Assembly (NCBI GenBank): GCA_001466705.2
Contig: LATX02000013.1
Coordinates: forward strand, 310,001-374,000
Source: Moniliophthora roreri
Taxonomy: Eukaryota > Basidiomycota > Agaricomycetes > Agaricales > Marasmiaceae
Length of the DNA: 64,000 nt
Direction: 5' to 3'
The translations under genes were made by a program, and so were the position numbers. Positions 25,199 to 36,895 of this stretch are shown piece after piece. The number at the start of each line of letters is the position of its first letter. Position 1 is the first letter of the stretch. A model generated the notes under the pieces. It worked only from the letters and a program-made list of their open reading frames with translations, was not told where the DNA came from and searched no databases.

Positions 25199-27060
25199 CT
25201 ACTGACTCACCTGGTGCTTAGCACTTTCCAAAGAGTATCCTTCCTCCAAGTCATGATTGTTGAATTGTCCATTATTCTGAGGACTAGAAATAACATTCTG
25301 CATGTTGGAGATGTCAATGAATCCTGAATTGACACTCATGACTGCAGTGCCCCTTTCATAGATAGTTGCTCTGCTATTTAACCTGAGCATCCATATGTTT
25401 TAATTTAATGCCTGAGTGATTGCTTGACATTACATACATAGCAACTTTAAAAAAAAAACAATGTCAGTTCCATGACTTGAGAAATAGCAGCTCTATCCCA
25501 CTTACCCATAGTGATGACAGAGACTTTACTTTCACAATACTGGACAGCTGCCCTGATTGGACATGAGCCTTGAAAATATTAGCAGAAATTGCATGACTTA
25601 CCAATTTTGTGAGTTTAAGTTAGTGAAATAGACAATGACCAGACACAATTGGACAATGGTTGCTAGAACACCTCGAGTCAGAGTGTATTGAAGTAGATTC
25701 TGGAGCAGTGTGTCTGTTCTATTGGTGCATGAGATATACTGCAGATCAAGTATAGGGCAGATGCATATTACATACTCCTTGAACCCAGTTTTTGAAATCT
25801 CAAATGACCACAACAATGCAGCAGTAACAACAATGTCACATAGTGCTGCCAAGCTATGGCAAATCCCAAATTCCACCTGTTGAATTTGAGAGCTGTCCTT
25901 TCAGAATCAGAAAATTTGGCACAGACCTGGGTTTTAGTTCTCTGGAGAGTTGCTATACTTGGGTCTTTGATGTCATCTATCACAACAACTAGCATGACCA
26001 CAATATAAGAATGTACATCTGAATGGAATTTAAATACTCACATAGACCAAATACTGTAAAAATTGGCAGGTTCTTCAGCACAGTATCAGACCAACTTGTC
26101 ACATAGTACTGACCAAAAGCACCAACAGCACAAAACATCTAATAGTCAAAAACCCTGAGTCTTACTATATTGCTTGACAAGTAGAAAGGAAGAAACATAC
26201 AATGAAGCCAGAAATCCAGCTGGGGACACGCTTGACTAATTTAGAGGTTATTAATGTCAAGAAGCCACCAAGGTTTCTGCTAACATACGGATGTAGACAC
26301 GGCTGGCAAAAAAGACTTGCACACTAGAAAGATAGACATTAGAGGAAGAATGCTCAGTATTTGAAGAAAACCTGCACACATGAATATGATGGTAACTGAA
26401 ATTGCTGATCCTATTAGTTGGTAACGGATCCTGGTGGGGAAGTGAGGCTAAACTTCATAGTATGTTGTAAACCAAAGTTTACACTTACGTCTTTGGACTG
26501 CTTGATTCAAAGACATTTCCAAAGTGCTTTACCTAAGAAATGGATTAAATGAGTCACATTCCAAGTCTTTCAAGAAAAAGTGTTCTAACCATGGTCAGGT
26601 GTATGACAAATGTATTCAATATTGTGGTGGTGATGTCAAGGAGTCTGTCTTGCTATTGAACCAGTGGCTGAATTTTCAGAGAGGACATCCTTACACAAGC
26701 ACAGCAACCTATCATATCTGTAAGATGTTAAATCCACTGAATGGTGTGCACTCACAAGAGCTCGCAAACCCCAAGGATCCTTGTTGTGGAAAATATACAA
26801 CCATGCCTGAACAATGACACCACCAAGCAGACTGCCAATGCAAGAAATTGTCATCAGGTTCAAGTTCCAATGATAAGGAAAGTGAAATACATGGTAGAGA
26901 GAACAAATCCTTTCAATAAGCATTAGTGACAAGGAATGTACATGATGGAACATGTTTGCTTACCTATAAAAGGTCCATTGAACTGGTTGGAGAGATCTAT
27001 ATCAAGCAGTATAGCAGGGGATCCTGAGGAGATACAGTTTGTAGTTGTGGAAGCAGACAT
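25199..27060 (-). CDS. DUF6534 membrane protein, CpG-depleted, possibly degenerate
   Basis: The start ATG at 27060 gives MSASTTTNCISSGSPAILL. After an intron comes FIGSLLGGVIVQAWLYIF-HNKDPWGLRAL, matching the first helix and the F..xDPxxLK pattern of DUF6534. A middle exon reads LIGSAISVTIIFMCAG and then FFASRVY. The DUF6534 C-terminal block appears as SLAALCDIVVTAALLW, SKTGFK, an intron, RTDTLLQNLLQYTLTRGVLA and LCLVIVYF. The last exon has LNSRATIYERG and ends at 25199. Several junctions in the middle (about 26150-26700) are not clear, so the gene may be broken. The family is a predicted multi-helix membrane protein of unknown function in Agaricomycetes. Nearly all CpG is lost from the gene. 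Confidence 0.6.
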
Positions 27061-27387
27061 CAGTGGTAGAGGATAAGCAGAGCCCCAAACTAAGGTAATC
27101 CTGAGCCTAGAATTACATGTTCAAACTTATATAGCCATAGGAGCTGGCGCATCTTTTCATGGATCAGTGACAAATTGAGATGATATGATTTAGGTGATGT
27201 GAATAAAGGGAATAAGAAGCTAGACATATGGAATTATCCAGCAGTACCGCTCGACTCCATGTTATGATGCCACAGCCTTCTTCATTTCGTTCCGGTCATG
27301 ATCGTGAACCTAAATCTTCACCTTTAAAGCTGAACCGAGGAAACAAAAGCGGAAATCATTGTAATCGATTATACAGATACAGCAAAG

Positions 27388-28725
27388 TTATGATACTAGC
27401 TCAATAGTGTGAAGGACGGACTGAGTCAAGGTGAACAAGTTCTGCGCCACCACTTCGTCTTCCGCCAAAGCAATTGGTGAGGTAACGTACCCAATAGGAT
27501 GACTCTCTAGATATGCGCCTTTATACTTATGTCTTTCCGACAGTATAGCTTTGCTAGCAGCAGCGAAAACCGAGTTATATGATCCACGCTCCGGGTTATT
27601 GCTTCCGAGTAGCAAGCGGGAGAGGAACCCCCATAACCACGGTAGAGGCCATGAGGGAGTAACTGTGTCGACGACTCCAGGATGGATTGCGACTGCGATA
27701 ATGGGAGCGGGAATATCCAGCGAATCCAGTCGCTTCTGTAGATGTTTGGTCCAGAGAATATCAAGAAGCTTCGTATGGGCTGTAGCACATGGTCCGTTCA
27801 TTTCGTGCATTGAACTAAACCGTAAAGACTCACCATATCGAAAGAACCCAGACATGAACTTTCCGCTGTATTCCATGCAGAGGTCGTCTACCTTTTCGAA
27901 CTTTACAGGCATAGGTGTATGGCTGTGCGCACTCGACGTAAGCTGTAAAGAGTGACTAGACGGTCCAGTGAGGTAAAGAAGACACGCACATTAACTACGC
28001 GTACGTCTGACTCGGACTCGCGTGCCGTCGATATTAGAAGGGGTAATAGTGTTTCGGTGAAGACGAACGGGCTGAGATAGCTGACATCGAATAGGTTATA
28101 TTGCTCTTGACTTGTCCAGAAGTAACGTACTTTACGGTGACGATATTAGATGGTCCTGAACTGAATGAGCACAATAATGTGTGGGTTCGACTGGAGGGAC
28201 GTACCATCCCGAGTCTTCTCAAATGAGGAAGACACTCTGCTTTTGAGTTCAATAAGAGTTACTCTGGGCAAACAGGTTATACGAACACGGCCGCATTGTT
28301 CACTAGACATAGTCAGTCTTGATCATGCCGTTCAAATGGTGTGTGTACCCACCCAGAACATCCAACCTCTTTTCCTTTGAGATGAATTCCTCTGCGGCTG
28401 CCTTAGTTGCTCTTGGATCACTGAGATCTAACTTTAGCCAATGGATTTCACCATTCCCAGGACTCAGACCCTGCCGTTGCAGAGTTTCAATTGCGGTTTT
28501 TGCCTTCTTCTCGTCTCTCGCAGCCATGTATACCCTGGCGCCTGCTCGAGCAAGATGCTGAATGGTAGCATATCCTATACCTCTACTGCAATGCAGATGT
28601 TCGGTGAGTACCGGAACCTTGGGGTATAGGGTGTTATCTCACTTTCCACCCGTTACGATTGCGACCCTGTTTCTGAGATCCACGAGATCACGGTTGGGAT
28701 CAAATCCAGTTGAAGACCAAAACAT
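27388..28725 (-). CDS. Short-chain dehydrogenase/reductase (retinol-dehydrogenase-like)
   Basis: NAD(P)-dependent oxidoreductase of the classical SDR fold. The start ATG at 28725 gives MFWSSTGFDPNRDLVDLRNR. The cofactor loop TGGNRGIG is formed across an intron at about 28591-28647. AARDEKKA follows, then KLDLSDP, LDVLVNNAA across a second intron, LSPFVFTETLLPLL, and the catalytic YAHTK (YxxxK) formed by splicing near 27835-27780, then HPGVVDT. The product ends HTIELVS, stop at 27388. Length is about 320 residues, as expected. It is divergent from P450 D, 610 bases away, and lies at the edge of the P450 group, so oxidation of a P450-made hydroxyl is a reasonable guess. The substrate is not determinable from the sequence. 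Confidence 0.88.
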
Positions 28726-29335
28726 CAAGAGCCTTGGGAAGTGGTATTGTGGGAGAAGAATCAAAGGAATCGATGGAAACCAAAGTTCGTGGTTGGCATT
28801 CGCCGCTTTCCAAGCCGTAAAGCTGTGACGGAGGTTTTATGACCTGGCGCTGTCAGGGGGTGGCTGATCGGAAAGGATGGCCAGCGCGTTGGATGAACGT
28901 CAGGAGAGTGAATATGGTTCTTGCACAATTATCAGAATGGAACTCACCAAATCGCGGATAGCCCTACAACCCGGTGACTTGATGATTGGCGCCTTCACGC
29001 CAAACTTGCGAACCAGTTCATGCTATTGATCAATCTCGGGATATTCGTCACTCGTGTTGACTCGTGTAATCATTACATAATTTGATGTGCCGGTGCGGGA
29101 ACCACCGATCACGGGTGTGACTTGGGTGTGACAATCATCGTACGCAAAGCCTCTAACCAAAAATTCCGCATCATGATACCAGAACAGCATCACAATTGAA
29201 ATGAATGATGCCTAGGATTGCGCTCCAAATCTCCAGGAGATGTGGGAGCTCGATTTGGGGTCTTGGGTTCTATCAACATAAAAGATAACTAGTTGAATAT
29301 GATCTAGTATCAGTACCTTCAGCCCCGAATCCATA
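28726..29335. promoter_or_regulatory. Bidirectional promoter region SDR / P450 D
   Basis: This 610-base gap lies between two divergently transcribed oxidative genes and probably holds both promoters. A short motif resembling gactcgtgt occurs at least twice near 29050-29065. No TATA box or known operator is certain. Confidence 0.4.
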
Positions 29336-30971
29336 ATGGCATCGCTTGTTACCATTTTGGATCTCCTTGCACTTCTACTCTTCCTTTACATAGTTTCCCT
29401 CCTCATCAGACGGCAAACCACATCCACGGTACATGATCGCCTACCTCCGCCTCCTACCGTTCCCAGTCCGATCCCTTGGCTAGGACATGCGTTTATGTTC
29501 ATGTTTTATAGAAAAGATTTGTTCTCCAAGTGCAGGTGCATGTCTTATGTCCCTTGATCTTCGTCGCTTTTCTCATCGTCACATAGGGCAAGATATGGAC
29601 CCACATACAGGATACTACTTGGTGGACAACACATGGTTGTGGTGTCATCTCCAAAGGCCGTTTTCGACGTTCTTTCAAAGTCACCTAAAGTATTAGGACC
29701 ACCTGCCGCACAACAACTTAGTACTATGACAGACATCGCCCCGGAACGATTTCCGTACGTCAGCCAGATGTCTCATCAGTACTTCTACACAATTGCAACT
29801 AGCGGTCTCGCGAAGGCCAATATGGGCACGATGGCTCTCCCCATGTCTCGAATACTCTTTGATCAGCTGCATAAAGCCATGCCCGCCGGCGCTGATGCGG
29901 TGACTACGTCTTTGGAAGAGCTCGTTGTCAGGAACTTTTATGTTGCATCGGCCGCATCTCTATTTGGAACAGACGAATTTCACGATACCTTTGAAGACTT
30001 CTCGATCCTCGAACATGGCTCGTTCTATGTGCTGAATGGTATCCCAATCGTCTCTCGTTCCGCGACTCAGGCCCGTAAAAGGCTGAAGGAACGGGTGATG
30101 AGATACGTTCGCAACGCATGGGACGCGGAAGCTATTGATAAACCTGACCCGGAATCAACTATCATCACTCGACTCCTTGCCGTTTTGAAGACGACGCAGC
30201 TCTCGTTAGACGAGACCACTGACCTCATCAATTTCTGCCTTTGGGGTTTTCATAGCAACTTCATCCGAGCTGCTGTCTGCTGCGTTGCATTTGTAGTTCA
30301 GGATACAGCTGCATGCCATGATATCACCCAACACATCCGCAAGGTCATAGACAATCGGTGGCCCGACTTCCAAAGCCTCTTGGAAGCAGAACCGAACGTC
30401 GTTCTCGACGATCCAGATTTCGCGATTTTGGACTCTGTCATTCTGGAGACATTGCGGCTTGTGTCTCTTCCGAGTTCCTTCCGCCAAGTTCTCTCAGACA
30501 CCACGCTGGCCGATGACGAAGGGAATGAATACCTACTGCAGAAGGGTGAACTCGTCGCTGTAGACGTATATGGGATGCACTACGATGCGGCACTCTTCCC
30601 CGAACCACAGTCGTTCAAAGCAGATCGCTTCGTTGGTGCGAAAACGGGCTTGGTGAAGTCTCTTGTTCCTTTTGGAGGTGGATTTTTGATCGTAAGTGCT
30701 TTTCCCCCCTTGTGCTAAAACCGAAACTTATCATGCATTCAGTGTCGGGGAAGAGTCTATGCTACGTATGCTATCAAGGTATATGACATTAGCTTCGAAC
30801 TCGCTACCATTACTAACTCTTCTCCAGATGCTCTTACTACAGCTGTTCTATCTTTACGACGTGACGGCTTCCTCCAAAAAGTGGACACTCTCCACGAATT
30901 CTATCACCATCAGTGATATCATGGATCATCCCCCTATTCATCTGAGACGTAGGGAAAAGAGTGAGGTGTAA
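29336..30971 (+). CDS. Cytochrome P450 D (CYP7/CYP8-like, paralogue of P450 B)
   Basis: The start ATG at 29336 gives MASLVTILDLLALLLFLYIV, an ER anchor, then a proline-rich hinge and PSPIPWLGHAF. An intron after SKCR (about 29535-29588) joins to ARYGPTYRILLGG. The long second exon carries the I-helix region with INFCLWGFHSN, ExxR in VILETLRL, FPEPQSFKADRF, and the heme loop LVPFGGGFLI-CRGRVYA, split by an intron just before the cysteine as in P450 B. A third intron near 30779-30828 precedes the tail, which ends RRREKSEV, stop TAA at 30969. The I-helix lacks the usual AGxxT of P450s, as does P450 B; this is seen in CYP8-like enzymes. Function is inferred only by family. Confidence 0.92.
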
Positions 30972-31674
30972 TGGTAACCCTTGGTCGAATGTGTACATAG
31001 TTAGTTAACATGATTAAAGAGACTCGGACAGACCAAGCTACGGGACATTTATGAGCATTGTGCGTTTTTCTCGGTGTCCTTGCCGTCCAGTACCCTTCCA
31101 CACATAGCAGGCTTGCACCGCAACCATGCGTACGGGTGTGTGGTGAATAGGTTTAGGTAATTAGACACTTGGTAGCTGGTAGTCGCGTCGTCCATGCAGC
31201 TGATTTCTGCCTCGATAGCGCATTTGCTTCCTTATTGGAGTTAATTTTACCGATGCAAAACGTCAATATGCTCACCGCGGGAGCATGTTCCCCAATTGTA
31301 TATATATTACGACTGCGCTAGTGTCATGGCAACTGTGAAACTTGAACATGAAAAGTCGCAGAGTATTCAAAGTATACAGGAGAGAATGAGAGTAGAACCA
31401 AGTAGAACGCACAGTAGAACCATGCATGCATCCAAGTGAGGGTGTTGTCGGATGTTATTGCCGAACAATTTGCAAACAGGTCCCGGGGCCGACATCACGA
31501 CCGGTGACGGCGAAATGGACCAACTTCCTTTTTCCTCCTGACTTGCATGAGCAAGTCAGTGCAGGACGCGACGAGACGCGTATTAGCTTCTTTCTCTACC
31601 TTATACCTCCATTATCTCTCAGCCACTCTCTTTAACGACAATTGGCCCCAAGTTTGGGCCGAGCTACGAAAAGA
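30972..31674. other. Intergenic, no gene recognised
   Basis: This is 3' flank of P450 D and promoter of the kinase gene. A pyrimidine-rich stretch (about 31600-31630) precedes the kinase start. No coding frame of note. Confidence 0.45.
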
Positions 31675-34600
31675 ATGACGACGCCATCCAAGTCTGCCAT
31701 CACCAAATCCAATGGTTCCAATGCATCCAAATCTTTGCATGATTATGTGCGTTATGACTTTTGGTCAAGGTCTATGCTGGTGCTAAAGTAGTATTTGGGT
31801 AGCAACTGGGCGACTCCCTCGGGAAAGGAGCATTCGGACAGGTCTATCGTGCGGTCCTTTTCACTTTGCTACTATTAGGAATGGGTGATAATTTGGACTT
31901 GTGCAGGTGCTTTGAATTGGGCTACGGGAGAAACTGTTGCTGTGAAGGAGATCCAGTTGAGCAATATCCCAAAGAGCGATCTGGGGGAGATCATGGTACG
32001 TGATCCAAGTCGTATTTCAGGGGCAACGATACTGATTTGTTGACTGGGCAGTCTGAAATCGATCTGCTCAAAAATCTCAACGTACGACCTACAGCACTAG
32101 CCTCCTGACTTGTGGCACTTACCCAGCTCAACAGCATCCCAATATCGTCAAGTACAAGGGTTTTGTCAAGACACGAGAATTTCTCTACATCATCCTTGAA
32201 TTCTGCGAGAACGGTTCCTTACACGGCATTATCAAGCGTTTCGGAAAGTTTCCTGAAAGTCTCGTTGCAGTGTACATCTCCCAAGTTCTCGAAGGTCTCG
32301 TTTATCTACACGACCAGGGTGTTATCCACCGCGATATCAAAGGCGCCAATATCCTCACTAACAAGGATGGAACCGTCAAATTGGCCGATTTCGGTGTTGC
32401 AAGCAGCACGACCACAGGTGCCGTGAGTAACGATGCGGTGGTTGGTAGTCCATATTGGATGGCTCCTGAGGTCATAGAGCAGTCTGGCGCGACGACTGCT
32501 TCAGATATTTGGAGCGTAGGCTGCGTCGTTATCGAGTTACTGGAAGGCGCACCTCCGTATCATGACCTTGATCCTATGCCTGCTCTCTTTCGCATTGTTC
32601 AGGACGACTACCCGCCCATTCCCGAAGGAGCTTCGCCAGTCGTGAAAGACTTCCTCATGCATTGCTTCCAAAAGGACTGCAATTTTCGGATATCGGCCAA
32701 GAAGCTTTTGCGGCATCCATGGATGGTTTCGGCTAGAAGACAGATGGCTGTGGCTGAAGGTTCCTCAGACACCGAAGACAAGTCAAAAGCAGCTGGAAGG
32801 CCACTTAGCAACTACAATTATGACGAAGCTGTGTTGAAGGTACAGGCTTGGAATGAGGCATTGAAATGTAAGCAGGTGGCATCCCATTCATACACATCTC
32901 GACTAAAACTTGGGATACAGCACCCTCACGACCTTCAAAGCACCCAAACCGAGGTCAAAACCAGCCATTCCGGCCACCTTCGCCGACACCTCGGGGAGCG
33001 CTTGGACTCTCACCCTCAGAAATGGTAATACCGTTCTCAAATTCAGCGGGATCGGTACCCACTGTGGGTGCACCTGCGCGGAAGGGCACGGGAATCAATC
33101 TTGTGGAAAAGATCCAGCCTATGTCGTTCGTCTTATCCGCTCCAGAAGAGCAGACAGACAATTGGGATGATGATTTTGAGGAAGGAATATCATTTACCAA
33201 GCTTCAAGGTACGACTCCTCTCCGTACGTCGACTTTTTGAGTTTTGAGCTAATGTTATTCAGCCCTGGAAGAACGGACTTCTACAGACGATGAAAAGGGC
33301 GGAGAAATCGAAGCAGACGATAACGCACGGACTATCAAGCCAAACAAAAGTCCAGGTCCAAGCGTCGTTCCTTTAGCGAAACCTCCGTCAGCGGACATGA
33401 ATCCCATCATTGAAGACTATTCGGATTTAGCCGCAGGGGAAGACGAGCTGGATTTGGAGAGCAAGCTAGCGGATTTCAAGGTTAGTCAAACTCTAGCACT
33501 TCTTCGTGCCTTGTTATATTTACCGCTACCACGAAAAGATGAAGAACTCTGTACGCCGCGGTCTATTCCACCCCGACGACATCAAAGTCTTTGGGCTCAA
33601 CTTCAACCTCAACACATCGCCCGGTCCAAAAACTGCACCGCTACCCGACCTTGCTGAACCCCGACCGTTTGATAGACCTACGAGACCATCGCTAAGTCCT
33701 ATTTCAGGTTCATCTTCGAGGTCATCCTCTCGAACAAATAGCCTCAACAACAATAAGGCGAGCCCACCATCTTTACGAGGGCACGCACGATCGTACTCGT
33801 TTGTCAGTACAGGCTCTGGAGGCTCTGGTGGAGGCTCCATGGGAAGGGCAGAAGCTAGAAGATTACAAAGTGCGGCAGAGTTTGGGAAGTACACAGAAGA
33901 TGACGATGAGGATTATGAGGATGTATTCGGGAAGCCGAATGGAACGGGTGAGTTTCGTCTCTACTCGGAGCGATGGGTTGGAGTCTGATTATCCTTCAAA
34001 GCTTCTGAACACCCTATGGAAGCACTCAAGCTGAATACGCGGTTGTCGAATCGGTCTTGGGTAAGTGTTTTACTCCCGTTCCTCTATTCTTCAAGCTCAC
34101 TCGTATCTACAGCTCGGCGATGAGGATTCGGATGAAGAAGATCCATTTGCGGAGGTATATAGTTCCTTCCTCTTCATCAAGTTTTACTCATGAACTGTAC
34201 TACTTCCCTCTTACACATCCAGATTGACGAAGGCTTCTCTGAAGATGATCTTGAAGCCAACCTTCAAAGAGACAAATATGCTCGACTGTGTAATCAAGTC
34301 AATTCGCTCATTGACGAGTTGACGCCTTCGGCGCCAGACTTTCAGTTGCGGGATGCATGTGATCAGTTGGTGAGTATTTAAACCTATGCATTCATGAACT
34401 GTTGCTGATGGGTTTTCGTTATTAGCTGACTATCATGGCGGATACCCCTGATATGCAAATGCAGCTGGTTTCGTCGCATGGAATGCTTGCTATACTGGAA
34501 GTGTTGGAAGGAAAGTGTTCGAGGGATGTTACTATGAAGCTGCTTCAGATCATTAACGTCGTACGTGGTATCAGATTTCCACCCCACTTATAAGACTAAC

Positions 34601-36542
34601 AATGACCTACAGCTGGTTACTGCCGATGTTGGTGTTCTTGAGAGTTTCTGTTTGATTGGGTATGTCATTTTCTTGATTGTCTGAAGTGCCGTGTGGTTTA
34701 TATGGTGATACCAGTGGCATCCCCGTCATGATGGGTATGGACTCGCGATGATTTAGCTGTTTTTTTTTTTGCAACTGACTTACATTGCGCACTAGGCTTC
34801 ACATCGAAGAAGCATCCCTCGGAATGCCGATTAGAAGCGTCAAACTTCATTCGCCTGCTTTGTCATACCTCTGTTCTCACCCTCCAAATGTTCATCTCGT
34901 ACGTACTTTCTATATCTACAACGAAAATTCGACTGATCAACTTTCTCGTAGGTGTCGAGGTCTTAAAATTCTGGTTGACCTGTTGGACGAAGACTACTCT
35001 GAGCAGACCGAACTAGTAGTTCACGCATTGAACGGTATTGGAAGCGTGTTTGAACTTCAGAGTCCGACGACGAAGAATGATTTCTGCCGGATGTTTATCA
35101 GGGAAGGCTTGTTGGACCCTCTGTCCTCCGCCTTACTTAATGTGATGGCTTCACGAGGACCATCGTCGGCAGAGATGAATAAGAAGATAATCCAAATTCT
35201 ACTGGTCTTCTCCCAGGTATCGCAGTCGGATATTCATGTGCGTAATGCATTGGGGACCAGAAAGGTCGTGAGAAGTACGTTGGTTCCTTTTTATTTATGT
35301 TGTTGTTCTGACATGTGTGTGCTCCAGGGCTTTTGCGTGCTTGCGAGCTTCTTGAGCCTGAATGCCTGGTGTTGATGCTCAAAGCCGTCAAGCATCTCTC
35401 GATGAGCGTTACACTGCTCGATGTTCTCCAGAACGCAAATGCCATTGAGATCCTCATTCATATCCTTGAGGAACAATCAATGAGTCCTCATAGTACGGTA
35501 AATCGAATGGTCTTCAGCGTCAGTCAGCGAGTATTTAAATCGCTCTACAGGAAATGTCGAATCACATCTTCCAAACGTGCTACAACCTATGCAGGCTCAA
35601 TAAATCGCGGCAGGAAGAGGCTGCACAAGCGGGCATCATACCGTGCCTGCAGAAAGTTATCGAGACCAAATCACCGTTGAAACAGTTTGCACTTCCTATC
35701 CTTTGTGATCTCGCGAGTGCTGGGAAGAGTTGCCGGACGATGTTATGGCAACATGATGGGCTTGCGATGTATTTGAAGCTACTGGAAGATCCCTATTTCC
35801 AGGTTAGCGCTATGGAGTCGATTATTTCATGGTGTGTGGTGCTTTGATGCTCAAGAGCTCATAGCTAAATAGCTTTATGTGTAGGCTACAAGACGAGACT
35901 GCACGAGTGGAAGACGAGTTGGTCAAAACAGATTCAGTCAATGCATTACTCGACTGCTTTGTGACAGCGAAAGCCAACTCGTTCGAGAACCTCTTGGATC
36001 TCTTCCTAAAAATGACTCGTCTCTCAACGCCAATCACAATTGCTCTCACCAAATCCTCATCATTCTTCAAACGTATCGTTGACCGACTCGCAAACAACAC
36101 CAAGGCAGTTGTTCGGCTCAATCTTCTCAGGATCCTCAAGACAGTATGTGAGGTTCATCCCAACCGGACAATGCTGGTGGAGAGGTACGGGTTATTGGGC
36201 GTGGTAGAAGGTCTCAGCCGAGGCGGAGGCGATGGTGCAGTACTCGTTAGGGAGCTGGCTAGGGAGATTGTTCCCGTATTGAAGCCTGCATTAAAACCGC
36301 TAGGCTTAAAAGGGAGAGGCTCTGGTGGGCTCGGCGGAAGCAACCGATCTGATTCACCTAAACCGAGTCTCGCGCCCAAACGAATGAGACGAACAGCCTC
36401 GGAGGCTTCTGCAATAACAATCGGGAGCTCGGGGATAAGCACGACGACGGCGAGGTCGGGAAAGCCCAAAGTACGACAAAAGTTGGACGATATCGCGTGG
36501 CAGGCTGACAGCGGGTCTGGGTCTGGAAGTCGAAGAAATTAG
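31675..36542 (+). CDS. sepH: SepH/Cdc7-type STE kinase of the septation initiation network
   Basis: Large Ser/Thr kinase of the STE11/Cdc15 group. The ATG at 31675 gives [20 protein letters not shown]. The kinase domain follows after an intron: [15 protein letters not shown] (P-loop), [15 protein letters not shown] (Lys), then [10 protein letters not shown] (catalytic loop), [17 protein letters not shown] and [14 protein letters not shown] long acidic, Ser/Gly-rich middle region (33200-34100) comes next. The C-terminal half is made of helical armadillo-like segments and ends in a basic Ser/Gly tail. At least 15 introns are present and the product is about 1,300 residues. In fungi this architecture is that of S. 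pombe Cdc7 / Aspergillus SepH, which acts at the spindle pole body downstream of the Spg1 GTPase to trigger septation. It is a single-copy core gene, and is convergent with uL5m. Confidence 0.9.
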
Positions 36543-36895
36543 AAAAAAAAGTCCAGGGTGAGGACATTCGGAACACGTTATCGCTGTATTATACGTCTTT
36601 TTCTCCTTTTTTTCCCTTGCTTTCGCATCTGTTTGATTAATTTACTACGTTCTCTTTGCTGGCTTTCGGTTTATTGGTATTATCAGTCACATACTTTCAT
36701 CGCTCATTAGCATCGTCATTAGCTCGTCGCATTGAAATACGTATCACTCATTTACCCTACGACTAATTAGATACATGATGTCTAATTTATTGTGCTGACA
36801 TCTGGAGATGCGGAGGCGGGTGGGTCTATGAAGGTGACTGGTACTGTGTCCATATCGTCAACACAAGTAGGTGAACGATGTTAGCAACACGTACT

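Larger units (their letters stand above)
23825..27240. other. CpG-depleted block with transposon relic and DUF6534 gene
   Basis: CG dinucleotides are almost absent from about 23825 to 27240, with only isolated examples such as near 26225, 26290, 26424 and 26762. They return abruptly near 27248. TG and CA are enriched. The block contains the transposase relic (23943-24260), a repeat copy whose CpG-retaining homologue lies at 1829-1918, and a DUF6534 gene. The pattern fits methylation of a transposon-bearing segment followed by deamination spreading into neighbouring genes. Confidence 0.75.
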
